The notes beneath the pieces are model-generated. The model saw only the letters and a program-made list of their open reading frames with translations. It was not told the DNA's origin and made no database searches. A stretch of DNA of 64,000 bases. Origin: Phaeosaccion multiseriatum (taxonomy: Eukaryota > Ochrophyta, other classes). The position numbers were made by a program, and so were the translations under genes. The stretch spans positions 124,001 to 188,000 of the forward strand of contig OZ218962.1 of assembly GCA_965112735.1 (NCBI GenBank), written 5' to 3'. How positions within the stretch are numbered: the first letter of the stretch is position 1; each line of letters opens with the position of its first letter. Positions 21,771 to 33,600 of the stretch are shown here, piece by piece.

Positions 21771-24592
21771 ATGGCGGACACCGCGACAGCCCCGGATGTG
21801 GAGGCAGGTAGGCCGTCCGTCCTCTGTTCCCGCGTCCGCTTGTGCTGGTCCACCGCTGTATCGCGCCTCTGCTGCCTGTCCTCTCTTTCTGTTGAGGGCC
21901 TGGTTTTGCTATGTCGAGTGCTTCAAGGGATCTACGTGTGTATTGCACTGCTGCTGCTGCTACTGCTGCTGGTGGTGGTCTTGGTCTTGCTCCTGGTCCC
22001 CGCCTTTAGTTTGTCACTCCCCACCCCAAACGCCACTCACTGCCCCCCCCCCCCTGCCCCCCTCACACCTAACCACCTCGCAGCCCCCGCTCGCTTCGGC
22101 AGCAACCCCATGGTGGTGCTCGGGTACATCGTGGTGTTCGCCATGTGGGCTCTGCCGCAAGTTATAGCCGTGAGTCAAAACCCGCTCTACATGTTGGACT
22201 CTTTCCGTCCTCCCCCGCCCTTCCCTCCCCTACCCCTCTCATGCCTCTTGTTATCGCTCTGGTGCCCTGCCCTGCCCTGCCGCAAGGCGTTCGTCGGACC
22301 AGTCATTTCATTCAACTCTCTCTTCAACTTTTTCTGTCTCTGCCTTTCCCTCCCCACTTCACTCACGTCCCCTGTTGTTGCTCTGCTGCCCTGCCCAAAG
22401 GTCCCTGTCCCCATTAACATCGTGGTGACAGCCACAGCGCTCGTGTACCTTGGGTGCCATCGCTCCCTCCGCCTCCGGGACAAAGGTCACCCGGACAACG
22501 CAGACAGCGAAGTCATATCGAAGGACGTGAGTTGAGCCGAAGGGGCGAGCATGCACTGTCTTAGTGTATTTCTATCTCCCTCTCCTGTCTCTCTGTCTCT
22601 GCCTGTCTCTCTCTCCCCTCCCCTCTGTTTTCCCTCCCTTCTCACCCTCTCTCTCCCTCCCCTCCCCACTCCCTCCGTCCCCTTCCCACAGGACGCCTAC
22701 AAGTTCCCCCTCATGGGCAGCGCCATGCTGTTCGGCCTGTACCTACTCGTCAAGTTCGTCAACGCCGACCTGCTTGCCAAGCTCCTCTCCTTCTACTTCG
22801 GAGCCCTCGGTGCCGTGACTGTGGCCGGCACTGTGGCCCCGGTGGTGGGGCTGGTGCTGACGAGCAAGAGTAAGTTCGGCAAAGTGTTGATGCTGCCCCT
22901 GTTGGGAGAGGCTGACCTCACCTTCACTCTCGCCGAGCTGGCCAGGTGAGCGAGCCGAGGAGGCGGGGAGGAGGAGGAGGAGGAGGAGGAGGAGGAGGAA
23001 AAGGGGAGGAGTAGGGAAGGCGAGAAGGAGGAGAGGAGGCGGGGAGGGGGGGGAGGCAGGAGGCTGGGCTGCACAGGCAGAAAAAGAGACACTCACACAC
23101 ACAGAGAGAGAGAGAGCACGGGGGGGGCGAAGCACACGCATGGCAAGTGGATGGCAAGTGATGGCAAGTGGCAACACACACAGAGTTGGAAGCAGTGCAC
23201 ACGCTAGACTTTTAAGCAATGCTCAGTGCTCAGTGCTCGAAGGTAGCGCCCTTGGCGAGATGGACCAACACGGCACAGCCGAAGCAAAGACAACCCAAGC
23301 GCCAGACCGTTCCTCCTTTCCGTTCCTCCATCCATTTTGCCGCGTGCTCCTCCCTTCCACTCGTCACCTCTCCTCCCCTCCTCCCCTCTCCCCCTCCCCC
23401 TTAGCCTGGTCGGAGGCATCGCCTTCGCCATCTACTACGCTATGACCAAGCACTGGGCCGCCAACAACCTCATTGGCATGAGCTTCTGCGTGCAGGCCAT
23501 GGAGCGCATCTCGCTGGGCTCTTACCACGTCGGGGCCATCCTTTTGGTGGGACTATTCTTCTATGACATCTTTTGGGTGTTTGGCACGGAGGTGATGGTG
23601 ACGGTGGCCAAGAGTATCGACGGACCCATCAAGGTAAGAGGGGGGGGGGCTTTGCTTCGGCTGTGCAGTGGGGATGGCAGTGGATGGGTGGGTGGGTTGG
23701 TTGTTGAGGTGGAGGGGGGAGGCAATAGAGAGGGAGAGGGAGAGAGAGAGGGAGAGGGAGAGAGAGAGAGAGAGAGGGAGAGAGAGAGAGAGAGAGTGGA
23801 TTCGAGGCCCAAGCGTGGGGGGCGGGCTAACACGAGATCGACAACAGTCTATCCACTGCCTTACCCTTCACTTCACGTCCATCCTTTCCCACCCCACCCC
23901 TTCGCACCCCGCTCCAACACCTTGCTCCTCCTCCCTTCCCTCCTCTCCTCTCCTGCTCCCTTCCCCTCCCCTGCGTGTGCCCATCCCGTCGCTCAGTTGC
24001 TCTTCCCCCGAGTGCTGGCAGCCCTGTCCGACCCTGACGCGGACCCGCCCGTGAAGAACCAATTCAGCATGCTGGGCCTTGGGGACATTGTCATTCCAGG
24101 TATAAAGTTGTGCATAGGTGTATGGGCCATGTGCGTGTATTGTGCACATGCAGGCAGTCGCCAGACCTTCAATCTGGAGAGGCTGCAGGGCGTTTACATA
24201 CTCCCACGGAACTCTTACGTAGGCTTTCATACCTCCCTCCCCCCTGTTTCCTGCACACGCACACGCACGGAGCAGGCATCTTTGTGGCCCTGCTGCTGAG
24301 ATTCGACGCTGAGCGCAAGGGCGTGGCAGTGACGCAGGGAGAGCACGCCTGCTTCCAGCGCCCCACCTTCCACGCCGGGGTGGTTGGCTACATCCTGGGC
24401 CTGTCCACTACCATCTTCATCATGTATCGCTTCGACGCCGCCCAACCCGCCCTGCTCTACCTCGTGCCTGCTTGTCTGCTGTGCTCCAGCGGGGTGGCCA
24501 TGGCCCAGGGACAGTTCAAGGCTTTGTGGGCCTACAGCGAGGAGGACGAGGAGAAGGAGGAGGAGGGGGAGGGGGACAAGAAGACGAAGTGA
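21771..24592 (+). CDS. SPP: Signal peptide peptidase (intramembrane aspartyl protease)
   Basis: Cleaves transmembrane signal peptides and other type II membrane segments in the ER. Exons: 21771-21807, 22084-22169, 22401-22526, 22692-22945, 23405-23633, 23997-24099, 24276-24592. Phases join exactly, giving 383 aa, close to the 377 aa of human SPP. Presenilin-family motifs are present: FFYDIFWVF (first catalytic Asp), LGLGDIVIPG (second Asp, GxGD, interrupted by an intron after its last G) and QPALLYLVP (PAL). The family signature VYLGCHRSLRL...DAYKFPL is present, and multiple membrane helices follow. The protein ends KKTK, a KKxx-type ER retrieval signal. One acceptor (22400) is AAAG instead of CAG. 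The catalytic residues look intact, so the gene appears functional. It is convergent with SWR1. Confidence 0.95.
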
Positions 24593-25356
24593 GGCCTCGG
24601 GGGGGGCGGTGTAGATGATAGGGGCTCAAGGAGAAGCGGTTACGGAAAGGCAGCGCGAACTGAGCGGAGGGGGAGGGGACTGAGGGGCACAGGAGGCGCT
24701 GACTGACTACACATACTGCGCATGGCGTTGTTTGTTGCTTGCTCACTGACTGACTACTCATGGCTATGGCTTTCTGCGCTCGAGGCAGCAGGTCGGCAGC
24801 AGGACGGGCAAATAGGCGGGCAGCAGCAGTAGCAGCGGCAATTGGTGGTACAGCAGTTGGTGCAGCAGTCCACTCAGTGAGCACGTGGGCGTACTATTGT
24901 ATGCCCTTAGCGTTCCTCTTTGAAGCTTTGTTGCTATTGCGCCAATGGCCTTGCAGCACTCGCCATCTGTGATGTGCTGTGCTGCAGTGAGGGGTCACGC
25001 GACATGGAGGGAGGAGTGAAGGGAAGGGAAGGGAAGGGGGTGTAGCAGGAGGGGGGAAAGAGGGCTCCGCAACTCACCAAGCTCTCTGATTCGATTAGCG
25101 AATTGATATGATATTTATAAATAATAGTGCATGATCGCTAATAAGAGAAGCGAGCAGACCCCCTTTCTCTCGTTTCAAGATGTCTCTCCCATCTCCTTCG
25201 CCACGCTCTTGCCTGTGCCTGGGCTCTCCATGAGACGAGGACAGACAGGCTAGAGCGGCGATTTCACCGAGGACCGGCAGCGCATCCACTGCCATCGGGG
25301 ACCAGCAGCACATTCCCTGTCATCTCCTCAGCGGGCCTCCCTCCCCGCGCTCCTCT
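24593..25356. other. Convergent intergenic region between SPP and SWR1
   Basis: It contains the 3' ends of both genes and one double copy of the dispersed motif (gcagttggtg-like, 24836-24868). No gene is seen. Confidence 0.5.
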
Positions 25357-27268
25357 CTACCGATGGTGTGGGTGGGTGTGTGGAGGGGGGTAGTCCTGCC
25401 TCCGTTGCCCCTGGTACTGCTGCTGCTCCTGCTGCTGCGAGTACTGCTGTTGGTGGTGGTGGTGCTGCTGCTGGTGGTGCTGCTGGTGGTGGTGCGCCTC
25501 CCTCTCCATGTGTGCGGCGGGCAGGGGAGGCTCCTCCATGATACGCGGTGCCATTCGAGGCGAGTGGTAGGCGTGTTGTCCTCCGCCCTCCTGTGAGTGG
25601 TAGGCGTGTTGTCCTCCGCCCTCCTGTGAGTGGTAGGCGTGTTGTACTCCGCCCTCCTGTGAGTGGTAGGCGTGTTGTACTCCGCCCTCCTGTGAGTGGT
25701 AGGCGTGTTGTCCTCCGCCCTCCTGTGAGTGGTAGGCGTGTTGTACTCCGCCCCCTTGCGCCCCTGGGGAGGGGTAGTGATGCCTCGCATCGTGGCCCTC
25801 GTGGTCGGGGTGCTCATAGCGCCGCTCGTCATAGCGCCGCTCGTCATGTGGCCGCTCCTGAGTCGCGTGCGGGCTGTGGGTGTAGCCGTGCGACTGCTGC
25901 GGGGCGGGGCCTGCCGGGGGGGGGTGCTGCGCGTGGTGGTGGTACGGCTGCTGCTGGGGCGCATGCTCCTGCCGCTGTATCACCAACTGCTGCGGGGGTT
26001 GATAGTGAGCGGGCTGGCTGTGGCCCTGGCTTTGGCTAAAGTGCGGCTCCGCGTTGACCCGGTGAGAACCCACGCCTCCCTCGTGCACACGCCGGACTTC
26101 AGGCGGTGTTGGCGGTGCTGCTGCTGCTGCTACAGGGGGGGGCTGCTGTATCACCAACTGCTGCGGCGGCTGCTGCTGGGGCGACGGGGCAGAGGCCGCT
26201 GCTGCCGTCCATTGCGCGTAGAAGGGGTGCGTCACTGCATCTTCCGCCGTCACAGACGGCAAAGGCGGTACAGACTGCCCCTGCTGCTGTATCACCAACT
26301 GCTTCTGCTGCTCATATGGGTGGCCTGCTCCTGCTCCTCCTCCTACTGATGGCCCTCCTGCTGGTGGGGGGGGGGGCAGCGGTGGCAGGGCTCGAGCGGG
26401 TGCTCTCCCAGCCACAGCCCCCGAGGGGTGTCGACTTACCTCCTCCTCATGGCGCCCCTCCCTGCCCGTGTGACGGCCCATATGACTGCCGCTACCTCCC
26501 CCTCTCTCTTGGTACGGCCTCTCTCTCTCTCTCTCTCTGCCGCCGCCCTCTCTGCCCCCCACCCTCCCCTCTGTCTCGCCATAGCCGTCCATGCCCCCTC
26601 CATGGCCCGACCAGCCCCCTCCCTTGGCCCTGCCCATATGACTTCCCCGGTGGTCTTCCTCCCTGCTACCCGGTCGCCTGTCGTACGCCCTGCCCATATG
26701 ACTGCCGGGTGCTTCCTCCCTCTCCCGCCCGCCCCATCCGCTTCTCTCCCTTTCCCCTCCTCGACTCGGGAACCCTCCTTCCCCTTCCCCTCTGCCGCCC
26801 CCCCACTCCCTTCCACTGCCATCCCCCCCCTCACGGCCTGCCTCTCGGCCCCCCTGCTCCCACTCCGACCCGCCGCCCCTCCTGCCGCCCCTACCCTCCC
26901 TCCCCCCGCCTGCTCGGCCGTGGCCTTGGTAGGAACCGCGGGGGGAGCCTTGAGGGGGTGCGTGGTGGTAAAGGGTCTGTCTATCTGTCTGTCTATCTGT
27001 CTGTCTAGGGCTGCTCGCACATGGAGGGGGCGATCGCCATGCCCTCGCATTGGCATTGGCCTCCGTGGAGAGGGCGCGAGGGCTCTGCTCTGCTCTGCCG
27101 CCACTGCTGCTGCCGGTGTTGCTCGGACTGCCGCTGCCAGCTCCTCCTCCTCCTCCTCCTCCTCCTCCTCCCTCCCCTACCGACTCCGCTCGCGCCTTCT
27201 TGGGTATCTTGGGTGTCACGCTGTGGTACACACGTGGTGAGGGCGCCGGAAGCGGCGGTTGGGGCTGC

Positions 27269-27300
<32 letters not shown>

Positions 27301-27535
27301 TATTACCAACTGCTGAACGGGGGGCTGCTGCTGTCTGCTGACGCCGCTGCTCCCCTCCGCTGCGCTCGCCTTCCGCTCGAAGAAGGTGGAGGGCTTGGCA
27401 GAGGCTGCGGAAAGCGTAGCAGCGGCAGCGGTGGCCACCACGGACGGCCGTGCTTGGGCATTGCCCGCTCCGGAATAGCTTTGCGCCACCGGGGGGTGCT
27501 GCCCTGCGACCCCACCCTGCTGCTGCTGCTGCTGC

Positions 27536-27632
<97 letters not shown>

Positions 27633-30600
27633 GCTGTTGTTGTTGCTGTTGTTGCTGTTGTTGTATCGCCAACTGCTGCTGCTGCATCGCCAACTGCTGC
27701 TGCTGCTGCTGCTGCTTGACCTGCGCGGCCTGCGCCGCCTGCGCTGCTTTCTTGGCGGCCTTGGCTTGCGCGCGGGAGGTCTTGGGGTTGGAGAAGCCCA
27801 GGGGAAGCAGTTGGTTATACGCCTGCACATCGCTCCTGTGCACCATAGCTGAGCCCCGCCCTGCTACTGCCGTATCACCAACTGCCGCGCTCCATCCCCC
27901 TCCTGCTCCTCCCTGTCCCTCTGCGCGCTTCTCTGCCTCTGCAGCAGCCCGAGTCCTGACACCAGCCTTCTCCGCCGCCGCCGCCAGAGCCTCCTCAGAG
28001 TCCGTGCACGTGTTCTTCTTGCTCAGCGCCACACTGCCCCGTGCGTGCACCACAAGGGGCCCCTCTCCGTTGCGCGAAATGTCGTTCCTCTCTAGCCGAC
28101 TCACTCGCCCATCCGCCTCCACCTGCACGCCCGCCTGGCCATTGTCCAGCAAGTCGCAGTCCAGCACAGAAGCCTCCCCCCCGGGAGACACGCGCACACC
28201 CGCACCGGCGGAATAGCGCAGCTCGCAGTGTTGGCAGTCCAGGGAGCCGCCCCTCCCCACGAGCAGCGCCGGGCCCGGACTGTGATGCACCTCCGAACTC
28301 TCCAGCAGCAGCCGAGCCCCACTCAGCCGAGTCCCACGCACCCCCCCAGTCGCCCCACCGGGGGCCTCCATCTCTCTCCCTCTCTCTCTCTGGCCCTCGC
28401 CCTGTTGCTGGCCCTCATGTGTGGTCCCCACATACGCTCCCACAGAGATGCCCGCCGCACCCTCCCCCGCGCCTTCGTTGTTGACCGTCAAGTTGGAGCA
28501 ACGCAGAGAGACACCTCCCCCTCCCCCTCCCCCTCCCTCTTCCCCTCCCCCAATGGTGAGGAGCGGGGTGGTGTCCATGCCTCTACTGGGCCTTCGAATG
28601 GTCAATGCCACAAGCTCCCCTCCCGGCGCGCTCCAAACCAGACCCCCCACGAGCTCTACAAACACGTGACTGGCCTCACCCCCCTCTCCTATAATGCGCA
28701 GAGTCTTGTCCACAACGAGGGCCTGTTCCCAGTGGTGCCCCGACCCAAGCACGATCACGTCCCCGGCCTCCGCCGCCTTGACCGCATCCGCCACAGAGGC
28801 GAAGGTGCCCGGCCGAAGGAGCTTCGCCACAGCCGCGGCATTACTCGCACTGCCACCGCCGCTGCCTACCTGACTACCCTCACGCCCCCCACCTCCCCCT
28901 GTTGGTCCTTCTCTTACTCCGGCCTCGACAGGCAGGACGTGCTTGAAGAAAGACTCGTCCTCTGTTGCGGCCTTCCAGCGGTGGCACACCAAAGCGGCTG
29001 TGCAGCGACTCCCGCCGCCGCCTCCCACAGCAGTTGGTGGTACAGCAGGGGCAGTAGTTGGTGGTGCGGTAACGGCAGGTGGTGGTACAGCAGTTGGTGG
29101 TACAGCAGCACCAACAGGTAGTGGTGGCGCCGCACCAGCAGCAACAACAGGAGGATCCGAGGGAGAGGGTGCAGGGGGAAGGGGGACAGAGAGAAGAGGA
29201 GCAGAGGAAGGAGGAGGCGGAGGCGGAGGAGGAGGAGGTGGAGGCGGTGGAAGTGGAAGTGGAGGGGCGACCTTGGGCAAGAAGGTGAGGATCTTGACGA
29301 GGGTGGCGTGTGGCAGGCCGCAGAAGCGGAGCTCCAACGCCTTGCTGTAAGCCTCCTGCTCGACAAGTATGGCAGGCGTGTCCCACATGCACTCTCCCGT
29401 GTCCGTATTGTACCAGTACAGGATATTGGTGCCCGCCTCTGGCCGCTGCTCCCACGCCCCGCCCGTCAGTTTGCGCCGCTTCCTCTCCGCCCTCATTCGC
29501 GTCTTTTCCTTGTGGAAAAGCTTCTCGTGCGCCGCCACCCCCCTCCCGCCGGTCCCCACGTGGCAGGCCAGGAGCTCCCCGCTCTCCATGTTCCTCCTGG
29601 CCTCCGCCTCGCGCTCCTCCTCCATCTTGTCAACATCCCACGAATTGCTCTCCTCGGCCTCCTCCACCTCCTGCCTCCGCTGTGCGTCGCTGCGATAAAA
29701 GAGTGAGTAGAAGGGGTCCACATCCGTCTTAAAGCGCAGGCCGTACCTCTCAATGGGCCTTAGCGACGCCTCGATGGACTGCACATCAGGCCCCACGCTA
29801 CTCTGCCAAGCGGCGAACTCCTCTTCCATCCTCTTCTCATCCGCCGCGCCGTCTGCCGCCCCTCCTGTCGTCTTGTCCTCCCCCGCCCCTCCGTCCCCTC
29901 CTCCGGCCTCCCCTCCGTCCGCTGTTCCCCCCCCCCCTCCCCCTTCGCTCTCGTCGAACTCCCTGGCCTCCTCCTCCGCCTCCCTCTGCAGGGCCTTGCC
30001 CGCCATCACGTCGGCTGCGTCTTCGAGAGAGGCCATCGCCGCCTGCATCTCTGCTGCGGAAACCTGGGAAGGAGGGAGGGAAGGGAGGGGGTGTCCGGAC
30101 AGTGAGTGGAAGGACAGTGTGTGTCAGGGAGTGAGTGTCAGGACAGCGAGTGGAAGGACAGTGTGTGTCAGGACAGTGAGTGATGCACTCACTCACCTCC
30201 TTGTCCGGCTCCTTGTCCTTGTCCTTCCCTCTCCGTTGGTGCCCATTCGCCCTGCTGCGGCGCCCCCCACCACCCTCCCCTCTCCCCTCCTCCCCCTCTT
30301 CCTCCTCATCCTCCTCCTCCTCCTCCTCCTCCTCCTCCTCCTCCTCCCCCTCTTCCTCCTTCTCCTTCCCCCCACTCCGACTCGGAGGCCGCAGTGTGCC
30401 CAGAATGTCTCTGAGCCCCCCCGCACTCAGCCCGCCGCCCTCCAACTCCGCTCCCGCCCCCGGCTGCTCATCCTCCTGCTGCCGGAGCCTGTCAGTGTCC
30501 TTCCCCTCCTTATCCTTGTGTGCCTCTGCCAGCCCCTTGTCCGCCATGACGAGAAAGCCGAGATGCCTCTTCTGCTGCGCCTTCTTGAGAATGTTCTCCT

Positions 30601-33600
30601 CCACCGACGCCGTCGTCACCAGCCTGTAAATGTGCACCTCCCTCGTCTGGCCAATGCGATGCGCCCTGTCCTGTGCCTGCGCATCCATTGCCGGATTCCA
30701 ATCCGAGTCATAAAAGATGACCGTGTCGGCTCCTGTTAGGTTGATGCCCAGCCCGCCGGAGCGGGTGGAGAGGATGAACACAAAGAGTTTGTCGTCGCTG
30801 TTGAAGCGGTCCATGAGTCTCTGGCGCCGCTCCACCCCCGTTGAGCCGTCAAGCCTTACGTAAGAGTGGCCGTTGAGCGTGAGGAACTCCTCCAGCAGGT
30901 CCAGCATGCGGCTCATCTGTTCGTTCACAGCCGTTTCACAGGTATCAGTTTCACTTTCAGTTTTCAGTGTCGGGGGCGAGGAGAACTTAGCAATCAACCA
31001 ACCTATCGATCAATGCGAGTATGAATTCACGTGTCAACAATAATGGATTGCATGCCTGCGCAAACCAACCAACCAACCACCAAACTAACCACCCAACCAA
31101 TTGGCCAACCAACCATCCACCCAACACCCTCTCCCCAAGAGACACGCACGATGCCTGCCATGACCCACTGCAAGGCATGACCCACCTGAGTGAAGATGAG
31201 GCACTTGTGCCCCCCCGCCTTGAGCTCCCTGAGCATGCGAGCAAGCACTTGAAGCTTGCCTGCGTCGAACTGCACAAGCTGTCGATCGGGGAAGTTGATG
31301 CGCTGTCGAGAGAAGCCCGTGTACAGAGCAGCCCCTACCGCTCCGCCAGGGCCTCCTCCCGCCTCCCCGGGGGGGTATCTGCTCCTGCTGTTACTGCTCC
31401 GCGCCCCGGGGGGGAGGCCACCACCGCCGCCCTCGTGCCCGTCGCTGCCGTTCAAAGCAGCAGCACCATCGTTGGGCCGAGCACCGCTGCCCATAGCAAT
31501 GCCCACGCCGCCTCTGTACTTGCCTCGGCCGCTCCCGCACCCGCGCTCTGTATCACCAACTGCTGCAGCCGCCGCCGCCGCCGCCGCCGCTTCCCTCGCC
31601 TTGGCCCTGGCCGCATGTGCCTCTAACGTCTGAATGGCGTGCTCTGCCTCTGCTTGCCCCTCCCCCCTGAGCAGCGCGCCGAGCCCCTTCCTGAGGCCGA
31701 GCTCCTCCACTGCCCTTGTGCGCTCCTCTGCCTCGTGTCTGGAGGAGTGCAGCAGCCGCGGGCCCCGCGTCACCACCTTGGGCACGGCAACGGAGTAACG
31801 CTTCAGCAGGTCCTCTCCCTGCCTACACAGCGCGGGGTAAGAGCCGGCCACACACAGGGCCATGAGCGCCGAGGGGCACCACTCCCGGAGCAAGGCAGTG
31901 CTGCTGCTGCTGCTGCTGCTGCCGCCCCTCCGCCGTGCTCCTCCTGTACCACCAACCGCAGCATCACCCGCTGCATCAGCTGCGGCCGCCGCCACCGCCG
32001 CCGCTCCCAAGGCCACCCCGCCTCTGTCCGAGATAGACAGCGTCACAGCGTCACACAGGTCCCTACTGAGGGCCTGCCCCTCCCCGCCCGCCAGTGATGG
32101 CAGCAGAAGGCGCCGCAAGTTCACCGCGGCGAGGCCCTGTCTCCGCTCCTTGGCCTCTGCCCGCAGCCGCTGCCGCCGCCACGTCATCAAGTCCAACAGA
32201 GCTCGAGGGGTGCCCAGTCCCCCCCCGGGGAGCAGCGCCGCGCCCCCCGGGGAGCGAGGAGAAGCCGCAGCAGAAGCCCCACCCCCCCTGCCTAGGGCAT
32301 GACTGGCGAGCGCCGCCCCCGCTGTTGCCAACCCTTGCGCTGCCACGCTCCACGGGGATTGGTCGGGGCCGGTCTGACTGCTGCTGCTGCTGCTGCTGCT
32401 GCTGTTGTTGTTGTTGCTGTTGCTGTTGTTGTTGCTGCTGCTGCCCAATCGCGTGCCATGGGTATGAGGGGCGGCATGGCTGCCCGTATGGTTAGTGGCG
32501 TTACTTGCGCTCTTGCTGCCCCCCTTGCTTGCCTTGGGCGGCAGCTGCAGCGCGGCGGGCAGGTTCACATCCATCACCTCCACCAGCACAGATGGCGACG
32601 ATTTAGTCATATGGGCGGCAGAGGCCGCCAGGAGGGCAGTTTGCACAGGGCCCATATGACTGGCCCGCACGCCGCGCACCCCCACTACCCTACCCTGCAC
32701 GGGCGCTGCGAGATCCCCTGCCCACAGAGGCAAGAGCAGCTCCGGAGACACGCCCCCCTGCGGCAGCGTGGAGCAGTGCCTCCACTTCCAAGAGCGCAAC
32801 AAGGGGCTTGTGGTGCTGTTCGCACGTCTGCCACGGCCCTCCGTCTCCGCTGTTGTATCACCAACTGCTGCTGCTGGAGCACGACTGATCCCCTCACCGC
32901 CTCGTCCCCCTCCCCCTCCCCCTCCCGCGCCCCTCCTTAGCAAAGGAGCCGCCCCCGCCCCTGCCCCTCCTCCTCCTCCTCCTCCGCAGAGGGCGCCGAG
33001 CAGAGAGGGCAGCCTGTGCTCCAGCGGCGCCATGGCGAAGGGGGAGAGGATGGGGCGGGCCTCGAACAGGTCGGGGTGGTTGCACACCTTGCGCAGCTGC
33101 ATCAACACGTTCATCATGCCCATAAAGGAGCCCTTTCCTCCAAGGGCAGCGCGAGTGGAGGAGCGGTTCATGAACTCCTCATAGAGCTGCTGCTGGCGCT
33201 TGGACAGACCGCACATGACCACGTGCTCGGACTTGGCTGGAAGCTGCTTCGCTACCTCCGACTTGAGCCGCCGCTGTGGGGAGGATGGCAGTGGATGGCA
33301 GTGGGGTGGGTTGGCCGTTTGGTTGATTGATTAGAATGGGCCCAAGGGGGTGGGGGGATGGAGCGGGACAGGACTGGAGCGGTGGCGCGTTAGAGCGGGT
33401 GCCTCCAGACAATCGCACATACGCCCGCATGCACGCACGCACTCACTCGCTCACTTACTCACTCACTCACTCACTCACTCACTTACTCACTCATTCACTC
33501 ATTCACTCACTCACTCACTCACTCACTCAGTCAGTCAGTCAGTCAGTCAGTCAGTCACTCACCAGCACGAAGGGGCGCATGACTGAGTGCAGGCGGCGGA

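Noticed and set aside
25548-27316. Long plus-strand open frames rich in Arg, Pro and Leu opposite the SWR1 tail
   Set aside because: They are antisense to a reading frame with clear domains, and their composition is the complement of Gln/His/Gly repeats.
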